Below are positions 6,440 through 8,508 of a stretch of DNA of 8,508 nucleotides, piece after piece (position 1 is the stretch's first letter; every line of letters begins with the position of its first letter). Made by a program: the position numbers and the translations under genes. The notes below the pieces were generated by a model that searched no databases, was not told the DNA's origin, and saw only the letters and a program-made list of their open reading frames with translations. The stretch is taken from positions 1-8,508 of the forward strand of contig CACZFE010000065.1 of NCBI GenBank assembly GCA_902780365.1, given 5' to 3'. The stretch comes from an uncultured Spirochaetales bacterium. GTDB lineage: Bacteria > UBP6 > UBA1177.

Positions 6440-6853
6440 TTAAGGTTTTCTGCAAACAAAGACAAAAGTCTTCGCGAAATATGGCTTCAAAAAAGCCAAT
6501 ATAACAAAATAAGGCACTAAAATCACTAAAGAAATCAAAGCAGCAAAAACTTCTGACGAAACGAACTGAGCCGAAATGAAAAGTGCTGCAACCATGAGCA
6601 TAAACGGAATGAAAAAAACATAAAAAACTGCTTTCAGACCGAACCTTTCCTCCATTTCGACAACCACGGAGTCCCCTACTCCGACCTCTTCTGCCGGGAC
6701 CGCTTCGATGATTTTCTCTGCCATGTCGTGAGCCGCGCACATGCTTTTCGCATGGCAGGCGCTGCACGCACTTTTGACTTCGATTTTAACCGAAACCAGC
6801 TCTTTTCCGGCCTTTACGACCGTTCCCTCGTGTGTAACCTTCGTATTCGCCAT
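6440..6853 (-). CDS. rseC: RseC/MucC-family membrane protein, linked to Rnf-type electron transfer
   Basis: 137 residues. The N-terminal cytoplasmic part (1-70) has the family start EGTVVKAGKELVSVKI and then CSACHAKSMC (C30, C33, C39), the C-x2-C-x5-C cysteine pattern of RseC proteins, followed by a VGVGDSVVVEM segment. Two transmembrane helices follow (about 72-95 and 102-123). In Escherichia coli RseC acts with the Rnf-like Rsx complex in reducing SoxR, and small RseC-like proteins often sit beside rnf genes. The rnfB gene begins 14 bp after this stop, so the two form one transcription unit, and this supports an electron-transfer role. The Shine-Dalgarno sequence is weak (AGG about 8 bp before ATG 6853). 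The family is well supported; the precise function here is inferred. Confidence 0.87.
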   Translation of the reverse strand: MANTKVTHEGTVVKAGKELVSVKIEVKSACSACHAKSMCAAHDMAEKIIEAVPAEEVGVGDSVVVEMEERFGLKAVFYVFFIPFMLMVAALFISAQFVSSEVFAALISLVILVPYFVILAFLKPYFAKTFVFVCRKP

Positions 6854-6877
6854 TCTTCGAACCTAAAAAAACGCATT

Positions 6878-6905
6878 TTTTTATACTTTAGGGATTTTTT
6901 GTCAA
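6878..6905 (-). promoter_or_regulatory. Candidate promoter for rseC-rnfB
   Basis: On the minus strand a perfect -35 box TTGACA (6900-6905) lies just after the lipoprotein gene. The best spaced -10 is TAAAAA (6878-6883), 16 bp away. A better-looking TATAAA (6880-6885) has only a 14-bp spacer. Either would give a leader of about 20 nt before the ATG at 6853. The -35 is convincing; the exact -10 is not. Confidence 0.5.
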
Positions 6906-6928
6906 TTTTTGGCACAAGATACCGGCGA

Positions 6929-8125
6929 TTATTTCTTCTTTACGCAGCGGGCGTTAAAATATGGAACATCTACCGGCATAGCCCGTACCGAGGCATCATC
7001 GGCACCGATTGTCCATGCAGCTTTTGAATCATCGGATGCAAAGGTAGACGACCACAAAGTTTCGTTAGTGTCACCGAATTCGCTGTATATTCCGTCAGGA
7101 TTTTCCGTAAGTTTCTCGCACTGGCAGTTTTCCGAATTGTTGAATTCAGAGGAAAGCTTGTTTCCTTTCTCGCTGACGGGGCATTTTCCGCCTGTGACTG
7201 TTCCGGCGCAGTTACGGATTGTCGTCCTTAGTTCGTCGATTGTAGGAAGACGCCAGTCTTTCAAGTCATTTATCTGGAAAGTATCACAATAAACCTTTCC
7301 TGCGTCCCAGTCTCCCATCAGCGACATTTTTGACCAGTAAAGTCCTGTTTCAGGGTCAAAACATGTTTTTTTGCTTGACGGATCACACTCTTTTATTTCT
7401 ATTTCTCCGTTTTCCGGCTTTTCACCTTCCACGCAGCGCACGAAATAAACCGTGCTTTTACTTGAAACATCAATGTAAGCAGAGTTGAAATCTACTTTCC
7501 ATGCATCGTCGACATCCACTTCCGACTGCTCTGAAGAAGACCACAGCGTTTTGCTTATATCGCCCAGTTTGCTGTATTTTCCGCTGAACTCTTCATCAAA
7601 TTCGCATGAACACCCTTCCGCATCGACAACCGAAAGCATACCCTGGCTCTCGCTGACTTCACAGCTGCCGCCTGTAGCAGTGATTTTGCAGTTCCTGATC
7701 AGAGTCCTTAGTTCGTCGATTGTAGGAAGACGCCAGTCTGTTTTTCCGTCTTCTTCAAGATCCTCGCAGTACATAACGGCTCTTTCCCAATCCATGTCAT
7801 TTTCTGAAATTGAAGACCATACTTTTCCGGTTTTTGAGTCGTGGCACGGGAAAAGGCTTGCCGGACTGCATTCGTAAGGATCATCCGGATTTACTTCGCC
7901 TGAATCGGTGTCGGAAGTATCTGTTTTATCACTGTCAGACGAATCGTCTCCGGTATCAGTTTTATCAGATTCAGATGAAGTATCGGCACTGTCCGAAGTA
8001 TCTGACGTATCGGTTTTGTTTGTATCATCCTTTGTGCTGTCTGAATCACCCTCATTTTTTGAACTGCCGCATGAAACTGTCGCAAAAATCAGTACCGTGA
8101 AAAAAACAAGAAACAATTTTTTCAT
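6929..8125 (-). CDS. Secreted lipoprotein with two tandem DUF1566 domains
   Basis: 398 residues. MKKLFLVFFTVLIFATVSC is a lipoprotein signal peptide with the acylated cysteine at 19. The next residue is Gly, not Asp, so sorting to the outer membrane is expected. Residues about 22-83 form a linker made almost wholly of Asp, Ser, Thr and Lys. Two homologous domains follow (about 84-240 and 248-398), each with the DUF1566 signatures DWRLPTIDELRT (starting at 130 and 290), a following IRNC, and a late LWSS...AW...(V/A)RCV block, plus several conserved cysteines likely to form disulfides. The fold is thought to be C-type-lectin-like; the ligand is unknown. I chose ATG 8125 because GGGAGG (8131-8136) lies 5 bp upstream; an in-frame ATG at 8140 would place the ribosome-binding site inside the gene. 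The identical DNA at the two motif sites is listed separately. Confidence 0.9.
   Translation of the reverse strand: MKKLFLVFFTVLIFATVSCGSSKNEGDSDSTKDDTNKTDTSDTSDSADTSSESDKTDTGDDSSDSDKTDTSDTDSGEVNPDDPYECSPASLFPCHDSKTGKVWSSISENDMDWERAVMYCEDLEEDGKTDWRLPTIDELRTLIRNCKITATGGSCEVSESQGMLSVVDAEGCSCEFDEEFSGKYSKLGDISKTLWSSSEQSEVDVDDAWKVDFNSAYIDVSSKSTVYFVRCVEGEKPENGEIEIKECDPSSKKTCFDPETGLYWSKMSLMGDWDAGKVYCDTFQINDLKDWRLPTIDELRTTIRNCAGTVTGGKCPVSEKGNKLSSEFNNSENCQCEKLTENPDGIYSEFGDTNETLWSSTFASDDSKAAWTIGADDASVRAMPVDVPYFNARCVKKK
7224..7259. repeat. 36-bp direct repeat, copy in DUF1566 domain 2
   Basis: This stretch is identical base for base to 7704-7739, exactly 480 bp away. It encodes the DWRLPTIDELRT core of the second domain. 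Flanking bases differ at once on both sides. Confidence 0.95.
7704..7739. repeat. 36-bp direct repeat, copy in DUF1566 domain 1
   Basis: Exact partner of 7224-7259, encoding the same motif in the first domain of the lipoprotein. All synonymous positions across the motif agree, although the rest of the two domains has diverged clearly. Confidence 0.95.
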
Positions 8126-8130
8126 TTTTA

Positions 8131-8136
8131 CCTCCC
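8131..8136 (-). promoter_or_regulatory. Ribosome-binding site that fixes the lipoprotein start
   Basis: GGGAGG on the minus strand, followed by TAAAA and the ATG at 8125. An upstream in-frame ATG at 8140 overlaps this site, so initiation at 8125 is favoured. Confidence 0.8.
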
Positions 8137-8153
8137 TCAAAAAAGTTCCGGAT

Positions 8154-8181
8154 ATTTTAGTCTGATTAAAAAAAAAGTTAA
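8154..8181 (-). promoter_or_regulatory. Candidate promoter for the lipoprotein gene
   Basis: On the minus strand TTAACT (8176-8181) and TAAAAT (8154-8159) are 16 bp apart in the gap after the chromate-transporter gene, giving a leader of roughly 20 nt. The gap is AT-rich with an A9 run (8168-8176) that gives T9 on the transcribed strand, so chance matches are likely. Confidence 0.4.
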
Positions 8182-8190
8182 ATTATTCCG

Positions 8191-8508
8191 TCACACCCCG
8201 TACACCGCGATTCCCAGCACCGCACTGAAAATGATGAGAGTTATCGGCGAAATTTTCTTTTTACCGAAAACCGGAGGCAGAAACGCTGCAAGAAAAAGCA
8301 GGACCGTTATCAGAAGCGCTCTGAAATCAAACTCATAGGAACCTTTCAAATCGACGGAAGCTTCGGCCGTCATATAGATGCCGACAGCCATAATAAGCCC
8401 GACGACACAAGGTTTGAGCGTGCCGATAACTGTGTTGAAGCACTTGTTTTTCATAAGTGAATTGAAAACGAGCATGCAGAGCAGCATGATTAGAAATGCA
8501 GGAAAAAC
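8191..8508 (-). CDS. Chromate transporter (ChrA/CHR) family protein, C-terminal part only
   Basis: The frame is open from the window edge to a TGA at 8191-8193, giving 105 residues, so the N-terminus lies beyond the window. It starts VFPAFLIMLLCMLVFNSLMK, continues with a TLKPCVVGLIMAVGIYM segment and ends with two more hydrophobic segments, FRALLITVLLFLAAFLPPVF and ISPITLIIFSAVLGIAVYG. This order (xFPxFLIMLL, then a short charged loop, then L-K/R-P-x-VVGLI, then a hydrophobic pair separated by K-x-SPxxLI) is the C-terminal pattern of CHR-domain transporters, which export chromate or related oxyanions. Whether it is a single-CHR (about 180-residue) or a double-CHR protein cannot be seen. There is an internal ATG at 8487, but the upstream residues continue the family pattern. 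Confidence 0.7.
   Translation of the reverse strand, partial: VFPAFLIMLLCMLVFNSLMKNKCFNTVIGTLKPCVVGLIMAVGIYMTAEASVDLKGSYEFDFRALLITVLLFLAAFLPPVFGKKKISPITLIIFSAVLGIAVYGV

Noticed and set aside
6426..6767. N-terminal extension of rnfB by 114 residues
   Set aside because: It is the rseC-like coding region read in another frame. The family start, membrane anchor and GGGGG site all support ATG 6425.
7900..8070. Coding or minisatellite repeat in the Asp/Ser/Thr linker region
   Set aside because: The DNA repeats are short and irregular and follow from low-complexity codons (GAT, TCT/TCA, ACA/ACT); no fixed unit length is kept. Plus- and minus-strand frames here other than the lipoprotein are by-products.

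Overview
The window is about 8.5 kb of what looks like the chromosome of a Gram-negative, probably anaerobic bacterium. The evidence is a lipoprotein with a lipobox, a large periplasmic sensor joined to a cytoplasmic GGDEF domain, a likely outer-membrane protein, and a long polyferredoxin-type RnfB with an RseC-like protein. The tRNA encodes its own CCA. The Asp/Ser/Thr-rich lipoprotein with DUF1566 domains and the tRNA sequence are reminiscent of deltaproteobacterial/myxococcal-type genomes, but the lineage is inference and is not fixed by anything seen here.

Every gene I accept is on the minus strand, so transcription runs from high to low coordinates. In that order they are: the C-terminal end of a chromate-transporter-family protein (cut by the window edge); a secreted lipoprotein with two DUF1566 domains; the pair rseC-like and rnfB, 14 bp apart; pepT (peptidase T) with its own promoter; a tRNA with a CAU anticodon and its own promoter; a 1023-residue membrane diguanylate cyclase with a 14-repeat periplasmic propeller region; and, 16 bp downstream, the N-terminal 233 residues of an exported, probably outer-membrane protein cut by the other window edge. 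The longest gene-free gaps are the 375 bp around the tRNA and the 146 bp between rnfB and pepT, and both contain recognisable promoters and a repeat.

Functionally this looks like several small units rather than one pathway. RseC-RnfB points to membrane-coupled ferredoxin electron transfer, but no other Rnf subunit lies nearby. PepT trims tripeptides in the cytoplasm. The propeller-GGDEF protein probably converts a periplasmic signal into cyclic di-GMP and is likely co-transcribed with the exported protein after it.

The most unusual signal is non-coding. Just downstream of pepT and of rnfB lie two related elements. Each has four 8-bp tandem units (consensus TCGRNATA), a shared 12-bp block AAGAATCAGGCG, and GC-rich arms. 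The arm sequences differ between the copies, yet each pair stays self-complementary. A second DNA-level oddity is a 36-bp exact repeat, 480 bp apart, inside the two otherwise diverged DUF1566 domains. I did not find a clear undescribed multi-gene system here.
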